In this document: in pieces, positions 11,840-23,192 of the stretch
Layout of the letters: every line of letters begins with the position of its first letter
Position numbering within the stretch: position 1 is the first letter of the stretch
Origin: Brachypodium distachyon
Taxonomy: Eukaryota; Streptophyta; Magnoliopsida; Poales; Poaceae
Direction of reading: 5' to 3'
DNA length: 64,000 nt
NCBI RefSeq assembly: GCF_000005505.3
Contig: NC_016132.3
Coordinates: 10,726,001 to 10,790,000, forward strand
Program-made: the position numbers and the translations under genes
Notes under the pieces: generated by a model
Database searches by the model: none
Told to the model about the DNA's origin: nothing
What the model saw: only the letters and a program-made list of their open reading frames with translations

Positions 11840-13830
11840 CTGGTCTCCGTTTCTCGCCTATTTATTTTGGCTTTTGTTTTGTGATTTGGCAGTTGTGCCC
11901 TTGGTATGAGGCGGTTCAGAACAGCGTGTACGGTTCGTATGACACATGGAGCCCGGCTGTCGTGTCACGTAGGGTTGCTTTCACATGAGGGATCCGCTTT
12001 CGTGCCACGGAGGAACCCATTGGGTATACTTACGTTTTTTTCTTTTTTTGATTGATGGGGACACGTTCTCCGAAAGGACGGAGAGAGCGGCTCTGTACGC
12101 ATGACAGTGGGTCCCGCTGGCACCACTACAACCCGTGTTTGGGCATGGAGGCATGGACGCTCGAATAGTTTTTGTTTTTTTAAATCAGACGCTCGAATAG
12201 TTCGGCTCCGTGCCAAACAGATCCCCGCAACGGGCCAATGGCTGCACTCGGTACTCGGCTTTTCTCTTCGTGGGCTCCTTCGAAAAAAGGCCGGCTTTTC
12301 TCCTCGTGAGGCCATGACAGTCCACGCGTATTTTCTATTGTATTAAGGATGTGTATAATGAGGTGACGTTAGTATTTTTTTAACGATGTCATTTAGGATG
12401 TGTGAAAGAGAGGGAAATGAAAAAAAGTAGCTTTCTCTTAGCTAAACGACGATTTTTTCACAAGAATGATAAGTCAAAAAAGACAAATTCGTCATTGTAA
12501 TAGATTTCACATTTTCTTAACATTTACTTATTTAATTTTATTCATCTAACCATTAATTGTAAGATAAGGCAATAAGAGATGACCTATTGTAAATATGTTT
12601 TCTTGTTTTTTCTAAATGAAGTGAAACGCATTAGACAATCTATTTCCAAATATATAAGGTTTTTCAGTTTTGTCAGTTTAATAAAACCAATTTAGTGTTG
12701 TAGATGTTGATAATTTTTTATACGGTATTATTTTTATCAAATTTTAGGAAGTCCAACATGGAACAGATCTAAAACGTCTTATATTTAGGAATGGAGTGAG
12801 TACATCACAGCCAATCATTTTTTTTCTAGAATACACCGAAGCGGATGTATCATCCGTTAAAAAAACGACTGCATGACAGTTTAGTACAGCCCAAAACGGG
12901 CAAAGAAACGCATCATAGCCAATATAATAATCACCTGGAAAGATAGAAAAAATCATTACTGTAAACAGGGTCGTATCTAGGAATTTGAGGAACCGGAGCA
13001 AAATGTAAAATGGGGCCTAAAAATTCTGGTTGTGCGACGAACATGGAAATGCATTGAATTGTTGTGATGTGGATTTCTCGGTTGTAGTAGAAGATGACCA
13101 GGACGGACGAACGAGGCGGGGGTCGATGAAATCAAGAAAAAAAAATCCGTTAAATCAAATATCGATAAGCCTCGCTTATCGTGGAGATGGGTAGATAGCT
13201 AGAGGCATGTCTTTGACAAAATTTGATGGAGACGTACACCAGGAGCAGCCCAGTAACATTAATTTGGTAAATATGTCCATATGTGGCATGCAAGAAAAGG
13301 AAGAAAATATGTCCATAAGTCCACTATTCATGATGGATTATGCTTGCTCATACAAATCTACACAACAATTATGTTATAGTACTAGTACTATTAGATTCTA
13401 GATTATATAAATTATATCATTTTAAACATTCATAATCTTTCTAAATGTGGCATCGTATCAGGTGAATCCACCCCACCTGGTGCATCCATGCATCCGAGAT
13501 ATCCTAAGCCACCAATCTTCATCTAACGTCGCAAAATTCAGCGTGGTAATTGATGAGGACATACCAACAATGATACAACTGCAGCACCTACACCTCAAGT
13601 ACTGAGATAAATGGACTAATTACTAGAGCTCACGCGCGCCAACTCAATTATTAGGTACTTTCGTTTCTTGGTACTATTGGCAATCTAAATGAGAATATGA
13701 TGCTGCCTAAATCAGATGCCCATATGTTGATTAGGAATGAAGAACCAAGCCATGACACAAGGGATTTGAGCGAGTCGAACTTTTAGGACGACGACATGCA
13801 TAAGAAAGGAAATGGTGCAACAACTACCAC
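11840..13830. other. AT-rich spacer without a recognised gene
   Basis: No coding region seen. The block 12320-12790 is strongly AT-rich. At 12812-12860 a poly-T run is followed by a hairpin-forming word ('agaatacaccgaag') that also occurs at about 60282-60312; read on the minus strand it looks like the 3' tail of a non-LTR retrosequence. The stretch 12990-13830 has no clear structure. Confidence 0.4.
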
Positions 13831-13837
13831 AATAATA

Positions 13838-14384
13838 CGAGAAGCTGCAGCCACTTAAAGTCGTGGGAAGAGAAAAGATGTTTGGGCTGCCACTTGCACT
13901 TCTTATGGACCCAAGCCCATGTAACAGACCAGCCCATCTTGGGATCTGACACCCTAGCTTTCTTCCACCTCCCACTCCATATAAGACTAGCCCTTTGGCT
14001 GGTTGGGTTTTGTTTAGATATGTTAGCCATTGCTGCAACTTCGAGTTCCCACTAGTTTCGGCTAGACCTGCTAGAGAACCGCTACGGAACCCCACCTTGT
14101 TACTCGTCTCCTTGAGACTATTGTACTTCCTTTACATCTGCAATCTCAGATTGTCTTATCTCGATTCTTATTTGTTCTCGATTGATAGCAGGGATTGGAA
14201 CTTCGTGTTCAAGTTGATGGTGCCTTCGGTTCCGTCAATAACCACACGGAGTTGGTTCAGCGATTTCTAAGGCGCATCGTGCGTGTGCTCGGTGTAGTCG
14301 TATCGTGAGAGTCAACCCCGCCCAAATCGTAGTTATCCTTCTCACCGAAAGATCGGGCCACCCCAAGGAGCCTAGCAGGGCGCA
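13838..14384. mobile_element. Possible LTR remnant
   Basis: The wording of this stretch, with 'gattgatagcagggattgg', 'tggttcagcgatttctaag' and 'ctcaccgaaagatcgggcc', resembles the 3' part of grass LTR sequences I remember, which are spliced leaders followed by a PBS-proximal region. No paired LTR, target duplication or internal domain is visible, so the class is open. A dispersed-repeat search would decide it. Confidence 0.3.
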
Positions 14385-14385
14385 T

Positions 14386-14943
14386 TAGTAATTTTACGGA
14401 AAACAGACCGCGGAGATGTCTCCATTTGCCAAAATCACCTCATGAGACACATTCTCATCCTCCCCAATCTCTTCACGATTCCTCACGCCATCGGGCCATG
14501 AACAGCCTAACAAGATGATCCTCCTGTTGCGCAGCTCTACTGAAGGAGGACGATGCAGGGGGCCCCAACAAATCCCAAGCCGGCGCCCATTAACGTCCTA
14601 ACAAATCGATCCACCGGCCGCTGCAATCGTTGGGTCGTCCGCCTTTGGTATCGTCAGAGATGGTAGGCTGCACGGAGGTGCCGTGGAAGGACTACCCTGG
14701 TCTCTGCGTTGGGAGGAGGACGACGTGGGCACGCAGCGAGGATGACGCGAGCACGCGGCGGCGTGCCGTGCTTATCCTCTCCTAGACCGTGAGGAATCGA
14801 TGATGGATCTAGGAGAATCGGATATGGAATTGAAGAATCGTTGATGGATTGGTGGAGAATAGAATTTAGGAGAAGATACGTGAGGTGAGATGATTTTGCC
14901 AAATAGAGAGGCCTCTGACGGTGTTGTTCTGTAAAATTACTAA
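14386..14943. mobile_element. Non-autonomous DNA element with ~58-bp TIRs
   Basis: The first and last ~58 bases are imperfect inverted copies. The left end begins 'ttagtaattttac' and runs to 'ccaaaatcacctca'; the right end runs from 'tgaggtgagatgattttgcc' to 'gtaaaattactaa'. The middle is GC-rich and has no transposase. A TA at both borders may be the target duplication. TIRs of this length with a non-coding centre suit a Mutator-like or a long-TIR MITE; the superfamily is not decided. Confidence 0.65.
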
Positions 14944-15175
14944 TATGAAGATTTCAGACGTGGATGCAGATCGGGGGGCTGAGGCCATGATACAGGGAGT
15001 CAGACGTATGGGTAGAGTATGTCTCTACACATTTTAGAGCGAAAATAAAATAAATCATAAGAAAGGGATTCGGAATCTTCTTTGCTTCAAAGTCTCGCAA
15101 CTACCAGTACGGAGCGGAAGAGAAATGTTGACCCACGAAGATGCACTTCGACAGCAAGGTTCAACCAGAACCAGG

Positions 15176-15223
15176 CACGTGGCAGGGAAAACGCCTCGCT
15201 GGCCGAGGCCCCCCTCACGTGGC
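15176..15223 (+). promoter_or_regulatory. Two CACGTGGC (G-box/ABRE) sites upstream of the carrier gene
   Basis: CACGTGGC occurs at 15176-15183 and again at 15216-15223, 40 bp apart and about 450-490 bp before the carrier ATG. This 8-mer is the G-box/ABRE core bound by bZIP factors of the ABF class in plants. Two copies in the same orientation are a classic arrangement for ABA or dehydration response. Activity is inferred. Confidence 0.5.
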
Positions 15224-15664
15224 AGCCGCGAGCCAATGACTCCTCCCCGCCTTCTCTCCCGCGTCGGCCCGTGAGAGCAACCTACCACACGCCTACCGCC
15301 GACGATGCGGGCCCACTGTGGTGGGGACCCACGTCTCAGCCACAGAGGCCAACGAAGGAGGGCCAGTTAGGCAGCGCTCTCCGGCGTGCGCCGACCACGC
15401 TGGAAACTTCCAACCCCGTGATGAGTCGACCGGGAAACCCTATTTTCTGTTTCTGTCGACTAAATTTTGAGCCGCCCTTCTCCTCCTCCTTCCTCCTGCT
15501 CCCGGGGCGCATATTCGCCCCGCATCGCCATAAATCCGGAGCAGGCATCCCACCCAGCCGACCAACCGCACAGGAGCTTCGAGCCCCCCTCGACCCCCCG
15601 TAGCTGAGGAGCCCTGTGCCTTGTTTCCTCTCGTTGGCTCCTCTCCCCGTCCTTGCAGCGGGCG

Positions 15665-18600
15665 ATGGCGGCGGCGACGGCGGCCGACACCACCGATGCG
15701 TCCACGGCTGGGCTCGCGCTCGCGGAGGCAAACATCAACTGGGAGAGGTAGCTTTCCTGACTCGAACAATCTTTCCTGTTTTGATTTGTGCCACGAGGAT
15801 GCCTGCGGCTTTGCGTTTTGTTAGTCAAGCAGATTTTGCCATGACCAGAGAGAGCTAGTTTCAGTTTATATACAGCACCTTGCCTCTGGTCATTGCTAAA
15901 TGGCTAAATCTGTTTGATGCGCTGTTTTAGTTTAGTTTGGGAAATGGGGTACTCATTGTGGTGGGGGGATTGGTTAAAGGAAGTCGATTCAGGAGCGCAT
16001 TAGCCATTTTTTTAGGCTGTATTCGTTTTTCAGTTTTGAAATTTCTGTGCGGGGCTGTGGGAGTAGTCACGAGGATCACGCGGTTAGCGCTGTCAGTTTG
16101 GACGGGGAACAGAAATGAAGACGTTCGCCGCAACTTTTGTTGTAGGGAACTCCAACTCGGCTACCTCTTCCACGAGCTTCCTCGTCTACTTTTCTCAACA
16201 AAAATATCTTGTTTGGCAAATAGGAATCGACATACTTCATTCAATTGAACCTCTAGTGTAAAGCCCAAGTCCATCGAATTGAATGTGTAGACAAAATTAA
16301 TCTGTTAAACAACGCAAAATTTGGCTGTTACTATGCTTTTTCTCTCTGTATAAAGGATTACTGCAACAACTCAATTCTCAAACATTCCTTCAGAAGCAAT
16401 TGTCGAGTGGCTTAAACGGGAGAAGTGCTTTTTGGAGAGCTAGTTGCACCAAAAGCTGAAGCAGAAGCCCAAACAAACAGGGCCTAAAGGCTTAAGCTTG
16501 GGGTCCCCATCCAGTCTCTTCTTCTGCATTAGTATGTCATATCGGGCATTGCTGGGTTGGGTATAGTTACTTACCGATGGGCATTTGGTATAGTGGGTTG
16601 TGAACTATGATACGTAAACCATAACTTTGCACTCAGGACATTCTGTGTAAATTGTTCATTTTGGATCATGTACAGGATACAACACCATCTTGTCAGTAAG
16701 CATTCTTGTGATTGAAATTACTGACTTTTGGTATTGCACTGAAGGTTGGACAAGACAAAGTTTCATGTCATTGGAGCAATCCTATTCACGGCCCAACAAG
16801 GTGTTCTGCATCCAACAGCCGTTGTGAAGACTAGAATGCAGGTTGCCGAAGGAGGGCTTTCACATATGTCTGGCTTTGCCGTTTTTAGAAGAATATTGAG
16901 AAGTGATGGCATCCCTGGTGTTTTCAGAGGATTTGGCACCACTGCAGTTGGAGCTCTACCTGGAAGAGTCTTGGCTCTAACTTCACTAGAGGTGTCCAAA
17001 GAAATGGCCTTTAAATACTCTGAACGTTTCGATATGTCAGAAGCATCAAGGATTGCTGTAGCTAATGGTGTAGCAGGCCTAGTGTCAAGTATCTTTTCAA
17101 GTTCATATTTTGTACCGCTAGATGTGGTGAGTATCCTTTCTACTCGTTCCTATGTTTCTTACTTTATACAACCAATTCTTTTGTTCTGTGCTGATGATTT
17201 TGCCTTTTTGATTCCAAAAGTGGAAGCATAATAACACTGATCTCATCTGTGTATATAACACAATTATTCATTTGATGGAATCGTTGCCTATAGGTGGTGA
17301 AATTTTGCAGCGAAGATACCAACATTGAAATTTGATTTATACCATAATAATTTTTTAAATCCTCCATTGGAGCCTTCTAGGTTTAGTGGCCACCTTGTCC
17401 ATATTTTTTTACCTTCACATGTACCTTTTTCATTTTCTGACTCTGAGAAGGGATGATGGTTTGAGGAGTAATTTTACCATTTTAATTGAGTATACTGATT
17501 TGTTATTTCTCTCAGAAAGCTTACACATTGCACTAGCATTTTCCTGTGAAGGCTGTTACATTTATTTTGTTATCTAGTTACAAATTACTTTCTCTGTGTA
17601 TCTGTGCTTGTAGATTTGCCAGCGGCTCATGGTCCAAGGGTTGCCAGGGATGCAAACATATAGAGGTCCACTTGATGTGATAAATAAGGTTGTCAGGACT
17701 GAAGGCCTCCGTGGCCTTTACCGAGGTTTTGGAATTACCATGTTAACGCAGTCTCCAGCTTCCGCCCTTTGGTGGAGTTCATATGGTGGTGCTCAACATG
17801 CTATCTGGAGGTGTGCTAATTGTATCTAGTATTCCCTTTCTGTTCTGTGTGCAGTATGTTACTCTTAAATTTTATTGATATTTTTGCAATCCCTTATTAG
17901 GAGCCTGGGTTATGTAAATGATTCACAAAAGAAACCTTCTCAATCAGAACTTATTGCTGTCCAAGCAACAGCTGGAACAATTGCTGGCGCTTGCTCATCA
18001 ATTATCACTACACCAATAGATACCATTAAGACACGGCTTCAGGTAATTATTATTTTGTCTTTCAATATGTATTTTTTTGTATCTTGGTAGAATTGTCCAT
18101 TTTCAACATGATCAACATCATGGTGTTTCCTCTTGGCACAACTTTCTTTTGACTTGTCTTAAAAAACAGCCCTGCTAGTAGTAGTCCCTTATTTTTTGGT
18201 ACAATTAGGCAGTGGATGATAAAACTACCGACTGTAGTTTTGGCTTGATTGATTTTGTGGCTGCTGCTGTACTTGGGTGTGATTGCGGCTTTGTTTGCAC
18301 TGCCTGCATTGCTACATATGTTAGGCATGATTGATGTGTTCTTGTGTGGGTTGCAGCTGCAAACTAATCTTTATCTTTACTATTAATGTGGAGTTGGTTG
18401 TGAGGGTGATGGTCATGTCACGCACCACCCCTCCCCAAAAGATCTCACGTGGGGTCAGACACACCCCTTAAAAAAAATCACACGGGCCAGTTAAAAAAAC
18501 AGTCATGATGCAAAACAGACCACACAAAATGTCACATTGCAGAACAGACGACCCTCTAACTCGTTGAAAATGCCTTGTCCGTCAACCATAAATTCGCTAT

Positions 18601-20464
18601 CCACAAACGAACAAAATACATAATCCTTGCTCAAGTTTCTTTCACGTGGTTTTATAAGGAGATCTCTCACAACACCCAAGAACCATGGTTCATGCAGCGT
18701 TAGACAGGACCACTTCATAATCATGTGAGATCGCCATCAACCGTGTGACGATCGCGGCACCTCTGACGATACCAACTTTGTACTATATGCTCATGTTTGT
18801 TGTTTGAGGCTTTCTTCCTCCACAAATCTATCAAGGCTAATTGAATTACTCACTACTGTGATGTGTATAAAAATCAGTTCAATATTTATGCCTAATGCCC
18901 TAATTTTCTTTTCTTTTCTTGCCATAGCAACTCACGGGTGTTTAGCTAGTGGATTAATCATGTTTGAGCTGTTTTTGCAGCTACAAAATTCACATAGTAG
19001 GTTCATGGTGTTATCTCTGTTAGGGAAGGTTCAGGCTGAACGTTGATCCTAAATATTGTGAACGGGCTATCTGGTGCAGGTCAGTGTGACCCCTGTTAGA
19101 GAATGTTCTGCCGAACATTGATCCTAAATGTTGTGAAGCCTGAGTTGTGACATGGTTGCAAAACATTGGGAAACTATGTTACATTTCTACCTTCCCGTAA
19201 TACCTACTACGTTACTGTATAGGATAGCAACTATCTTTTTTCAAAAAGGAGGGATCACCCCCGGCCTCCGCATCGATTGATGCACACGGCCTCAAATTTG
19301 TCATTAAAACCATCATCCTTACAAGAAACAGCAAAAAGGCTTAAAAAAACACATTCATGTATCATAGAGAATTGCTAGCATGCCACCCCATCTAGGTTTA
19401 AGATGTCCTGAGTGATCGTCCCGAGTCGGTTGCACCCAGATTTCATAGAACGACACATCTCCCAATGCAGTAGGGACCAAGTATGGACGCAGTGGCATGC
19501 CAGATGAATGACCAGCATAAAATTGGAAACATTTTTTTGTTAAAAATAGTATCATTCCAACAGTTTCATAAAGCCCAACAAACAGCACATATGCTCCCAC
19601 GAGAGCCAGCGATTTAACTTTACTACTCCCTCCGTCCAACAAAAGATGTCTCAAGTTTGTCAAAATTTGGATGTATCTAGACATGACTTAGTGTATAGAT
19701 GCATTCAAATTTAGTCAAAGTTGAGACATCCTTTGTTGGACGGAGGGAGTATTCAACTCCGGAAGCTAACTCCAAACATATTAGAAATACTCCGGGGCGG
19801 TGGAAGATTGAAAATCACCAAAATAACCCGCCACACTAGACGCTTTATTGGGCAATGGATAACCAGGTGTTGTATCATTTCATCCTGATAAAAAACATGA
19901 TAGTATCATTTCATCAAAGTGTATGAAGTTCATAGTAGGTTGTTTATGAGCTCATTGCTTAGCTGTGATACGAGTGATACAGGTCTGACCAGCTCATCAT
20001 TTCTCCATGTCCATGCCATCTGTATACATCCAAAATTAGTTCTGAGGCTTGGTAGCTGATGCTAACAGCTCTATGCAGAATATCCTATCATATTTGAAAC
20101 GTGCAGATTGTTTTTACTTCGAGTTTTAGAAAACCAGTCACAGTAGATATTTGTCACGCCTTGGCAGGTGCTAACACGTGTTATTTCAGGTCATGGACAA
20201 TTACGGGAGTGGAAGGCCATCTGTTGTGAAAACTACCAGGCTGCTGCTACAAGAAGATGGCTGGAAAGGTTTATATAGAGGGTTTGGTCCGAGATTTCTT
20301 AACATGTCTCTCTGGGGTACATCAATGATTGTCACATACGAGCTAATAAGTAAGCTCATATCTTCAAAGTTATCATCCATGCCTTATTTAGTCTCCCTGG
20401 TGGACTAACACATCTTTCCTTTTACGCACATACAGAGAGGCTTTCTGTGAAGCCGGCACAGTGA
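15665..20464 (+). CDS. Mitochondrial carrier, SLC25A44-like
   Basis: A six-helix inner-membrane carrier of the SLC25 family, closest in remembered sequence to SLC25A44, which moves branched-chain amino acids into mitochondria in mammals; the plant substrate is inferred. Exons are 15665-15747, 16745-17126, 17614-17810, 17901-18042, 20190-20349 and 20436-20464, giving 330 residues with matching phases. The three repeat signatures are visible: 'HPTAVVKTRMQV', 'VPLDVICQRLMVQG' across an intron, and 'TPIDTIKTRLQ', each followed by the G-x-x-x-x-x-R-G type helix ('GVFRGFG', 'GLYRGFG', 'GLYRGFG'). The last intron splits 'YELIK'. If it is retained the protein instead ends in a longer tail at 20408, a possible alternative form. 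Intron 5 is over 2.1 kb and holds a LINE tail and a MITE. The ATG is the only one in frame in the GC-rich first exon. Confidence 0.93.
16015..16484. mobile_element. Possible Harbinger-like MITE in carrier intron 1
   Basis: The left end 'ttaggctgtattcgttt' and the right end, whose reverse complement starts 'ttaggccctgtttgtttgg', resemble PIF/Harbinger-type termini. The arms match only in part, and the flanking TTA and TAA are not the same direct triplet. No coding capacity seen. Confidence 0.35.
19231..19625 (-). mobile_element. LINE 3' fragment in carrier intron 5
   Basis: On the minus strand the fragment runs from just beside the MITE at 19626 to a T-run at 19227-19235, which is the reversed poly(A) side. 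Its sequence matches the common pooid LINE tail: an RNA-binding C-terminal coding remnant with frameshifts, then an untranslated end with 'gatgcggaggccgggggtg'. It is 5'-truncated and non-coding now. It lies antisense to the host gene. Confidence 0.6.
19626..19749. mobile_element. Stowaway MITE, 124 bp
   Basis: Near-perfect TIRs start 'ctccctccgtccaac' and end 'gttggacggagggag', with a TA on both sides as target duplication. It lies in intron 5 of the carrier gene and abuts the LINE tail. It is the same size class as the copy at 43763-43886, and both share the 'gatgcattcaaattt' middle. Confidence 0.9.
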
Positions 20465-20965
20465 GCTTTTGACTTCTGCTCCAACTGTTGATCGTCAAAT
20501 TTTTGTGTTGGCCATCTAGTGAGTCCAATATGGTGGACAGGGATTGGCATGTAAAACGGTTGGAAGTTCCTGATGCAAGATCTCCCTTTTATAAACTCAC
20601 ATCTTCTATAGGAAGCTACACTCTGTAAATACTACCCTAGCTCTGCAAGTGACAAAGGTGCTCTTTTCAGGATGAATAGCCAGAGGCTTGGTCTGGGTAC
20701 CGGCGCACCTTGTAGTTGGTTGTATGAGGTCCAGCGGTTGTATGAGGTCCAGCGAAAAATTTGGCAAATAATGTTGTATCTTCCCATCCAACAACGAGTT
20801 CTCACAAGATCAGAAGCTTGATTTGTTTTAGTTTTGTGTAGCTCAGTTCGTTGAGAAGGATGTGGCATAGCCAAATCAATGAAGACAAATTTAAATAACT
20901 TGCTGTTTTTTCTGTTAAACATTCATTGATTGCTGATGTATTTCTATATGTAGCATTGTTTGCCC

Positions 20966-21201
20966 TCCCGGTTCAGTTAGCAAAAAGCATTTCTGCACTC
21001 GTGCCTCAGAGCTGCAAGTTGTACAACCAATGTGATCGTACTGCCTCGTACTATAAGCTAAGGGTGCTCATTACATTCTTGCAATGTGCCAAGTGTCGGA
21101 TAGGCAATCAAAATGACTGTTTGAATGAGTTCCGGTGAGATGGAAGAATAATCTGTTAGCAGTAGTAAGCTAAGGAGATCATATTCCTTTCCGAGGCAAA
21201 A
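20966..21201 (+). repeat. Duplicated block, copy 1
   Basis: This block recurs at 24656-24914 in the same direction. The best-kept parts are 'gagctgcaagttgtacaac' with its sequel and 'gagttccggtgagatggaag' with its sequel to 'gcagtagtaag'. Between them the copies differ by indels. Both keep an open frame ending 'NEFR' just before a possible splice donor (21134 and 24849). It lies 500 bp downstream of the carrier stop. Confidence 0.85.
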
Positions 21202-21378
21202 GAAAAATCGCGTTCTGGTAGTTTGTTGTGGAGATATAAAGTTTCATTTCATCGCCATTATTGTTGATCCAAATATTTCGTGACATCATTATTGTAGTTG
21301 AAGATCATGTTAGTCCTATGCAAGCTTGACTATCGGGACTTAGGGCAACCACACATTTCTTTCTCTATTTTCTCTCAG

Positions 21379-21990
21379 GGAACTCGATCCTAGCCCTGCA
21401 CTTGATTTTGGAGGAATGACAAGGATTATTCCTTCAGATGTTAACGTAAGTTCAGATTTTCTATCTATGAACCTCTGTGATGATTTTTTTAGTTCGCTGG
21501 TTTCTTGAAAATCCTTCATCCAAATACTTTGGGTAAAACAACTAAAGTATTTAGGTTACAACAGCCTATCTTAAGTTTCCCTCTTTGAGAACTTTTGTTC
21601 TTGTGTAAAAAAAGATCTGAATACATCGTGCCACTTTTACAATCCTATATGATTTTGCAGACTGATGCTCCTATCAGAGGGGATGCTTTTTTTTTCTCTA
21701 AAGAATCTGTAGAACAAAGGGGGATGTTAGCATTACTGGAAACCAGCACTTTGTGATCACTCATTGACCTTTCGAGATATATTTTTCATTTAAGTATTAC
21801 TGATAAATGGAAACAACCCACTTTATGTACTAAGTAGCGATTATTGCAACTTGAAGCAGGGGTACTTGACATGGAAACGGCAGAAGTGCAGTGGGACAAT
21901 GATGTGTTTTCACCTGAAGATGTTAGCACCCCACGTGCGCATAATCAGTATCTAGTTACAGTGATCGAGCCGCGGATGCAGGTTCCGAGC
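21379..21990 (+). pseudogene. Exon-like pieces of an unrecognised gene
   Basis: I do not recognise this. The piece 21379-21445 is bordered by 'tctctcag' and 'gtaagt' and encodes 22 open codons ('FGGMTRIIPSDVN' at its end). It is in phase with the possible donor at 21134 in the duplicated block. A second piece starts after 'ttttgcag' at 21661 ('TDAPIRGDA'), and a third after 'gaagcag' at 21860 ('VLDMETAEVQWDNDVFSPED') stays open to a stop near 22005. The second piece has no good donor, so no full model can be built. It may be the broken 3' end of a gene or captured fragments. Confidence 0.35.
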
Positions 21991-22162
21991 ACGCATCAAC
22001 CGTAATACCATAGGTGTTAACAAAATGGATACTTGACATCTAGAACGCTTGGAGTGGCAGAAGTGGCAGTATCTGTCCTCTCGCCTCCCCATCCTTGGTC
22101 GCGCAGAGGCACTTCCCCCGAAGACCTAACGCCGTTCTCCAAATCCAGTCCGCGTCCCTATC

Positions 22163-23192
22163 ATGGTAGGCGAAAGTTGCCGGAGCAGCGGAGGCGACTC
22201 CTCGAAGCAGTTGGCCAAGGTATGCGAAGGCCCGGAACGCACCGCTCGTGATCGGACGTCGCTGCTTGACCTAATCCACGGGTTTTACAAAGCGGCGCCC
22301 GTCCGGTTGCCGTTACAGGAGATGCCGGAGCTCAAGGGCGGCCTCTGTTTCGGTTTCATGGACCCGGTATCCAATATCATCGTGAACACAGTATCCTACC
22401 GACATCCGCCGACGGGAATCGGGGCGAGGAAGAGGAAGAGAAGGGAGCGGTCGGCCAAGGCGTGGAGGAAGGCTATCCTGTCTAGAATCGTCACGGATAT
22501 CAGCAACGTGTCCAGCAGCGGTCCGGAGCCGACCCTCCTCCCCACCGTGAGCATTGCTGTGCGGTCCCTGCAATCCTTGGTCGCCTTCCTCGTCTGCAAC
22601 TTCTGCTACCTCTTCACTGCAACGGCGCTGGAGTACCTCCTCTTGGCCAAGGGCCAAGGCCGACCTGCTCACCGCCGTGCAGCTGATCCAGCAGGACCGT
22701 GACTCTGACACTTTCAGGGTAGCATCCCCTGTCGCCAAATTAGCCCTTTCATGTGCCGCGCTTGCTGGGTGCCACCCCAAGCCCAGTGTCCTTGCGGCTG
22801 ATTTTGGCAGGCGATTTATCATCATCTGGACCTGGTCTCCAATGCCCTGGCGGCAGCAGATAGGATCATGCTCTGTACATGCATCAGGGACATGTATGCC
22901 TTGCTCAAGAACCTCTCACAAGAACCTACAAACCAGACAGATCCTTTGAGGCTTGCTACTGACCGAATAGTCAAGGAGGTGGCAGCGGAGAAGCCACGTG
23001 TCATAGGTGCAAGGATCATGAGGAGTATCCTTTTGGATCAGATCCATGGGTTCTACATTGTGGCACTCGCTCGCCTGCCGAGGGAAGGCTTGCAGCGGCA
23101 CCACACCGTAGTCTCCTCAAGGCAGGGCACTACTACGGACCAATGGACCATGTCTCCAACATTATTCTCAACACCATTTGGTATGACAAAGT
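22163..23192 (+). pseudogene. PIR2-like helical domain family fragment, disrupted
   Basis: Translations in three frames show the features I associate with the cereal PIR2-like helical family, proteins of unknown function often joined to DUF3615. There is 'LLDLIHGFYKAAPVRLP' then 'GFMDPVSNIIVNTVSY', and further on a second helical repeat '[17 protein letters not shown]' followed, in another frame, by '[14 protein letters not shown]'. A 7-bp tandem duplication ('ggccaag' doubled near 22649) breaks the frame between 'LEYLLLAK' and 'ADLLTAVQLIQQDRDSD'. A further break lies near 23100. A possible intron acceptor is at 22811. The open reading ends at 23193, where a LINE is inserted. Family naming is from memory, so moderate. 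Confidence 0.55.

Noticed and set aside
15336..15828. Several minus-strand frames over the carrier promoter and first exon
   Set aside because: They are shadows of the GC-rich first exon and leader on the + strand.
20926..21138. A 70-codon gene in the duplicated block
   Set aside because: The partner copy at 24632-24853 shares only the middle and the end of the peptide and differs by indels, so coding constraint is not shown; kept only as a duplication.
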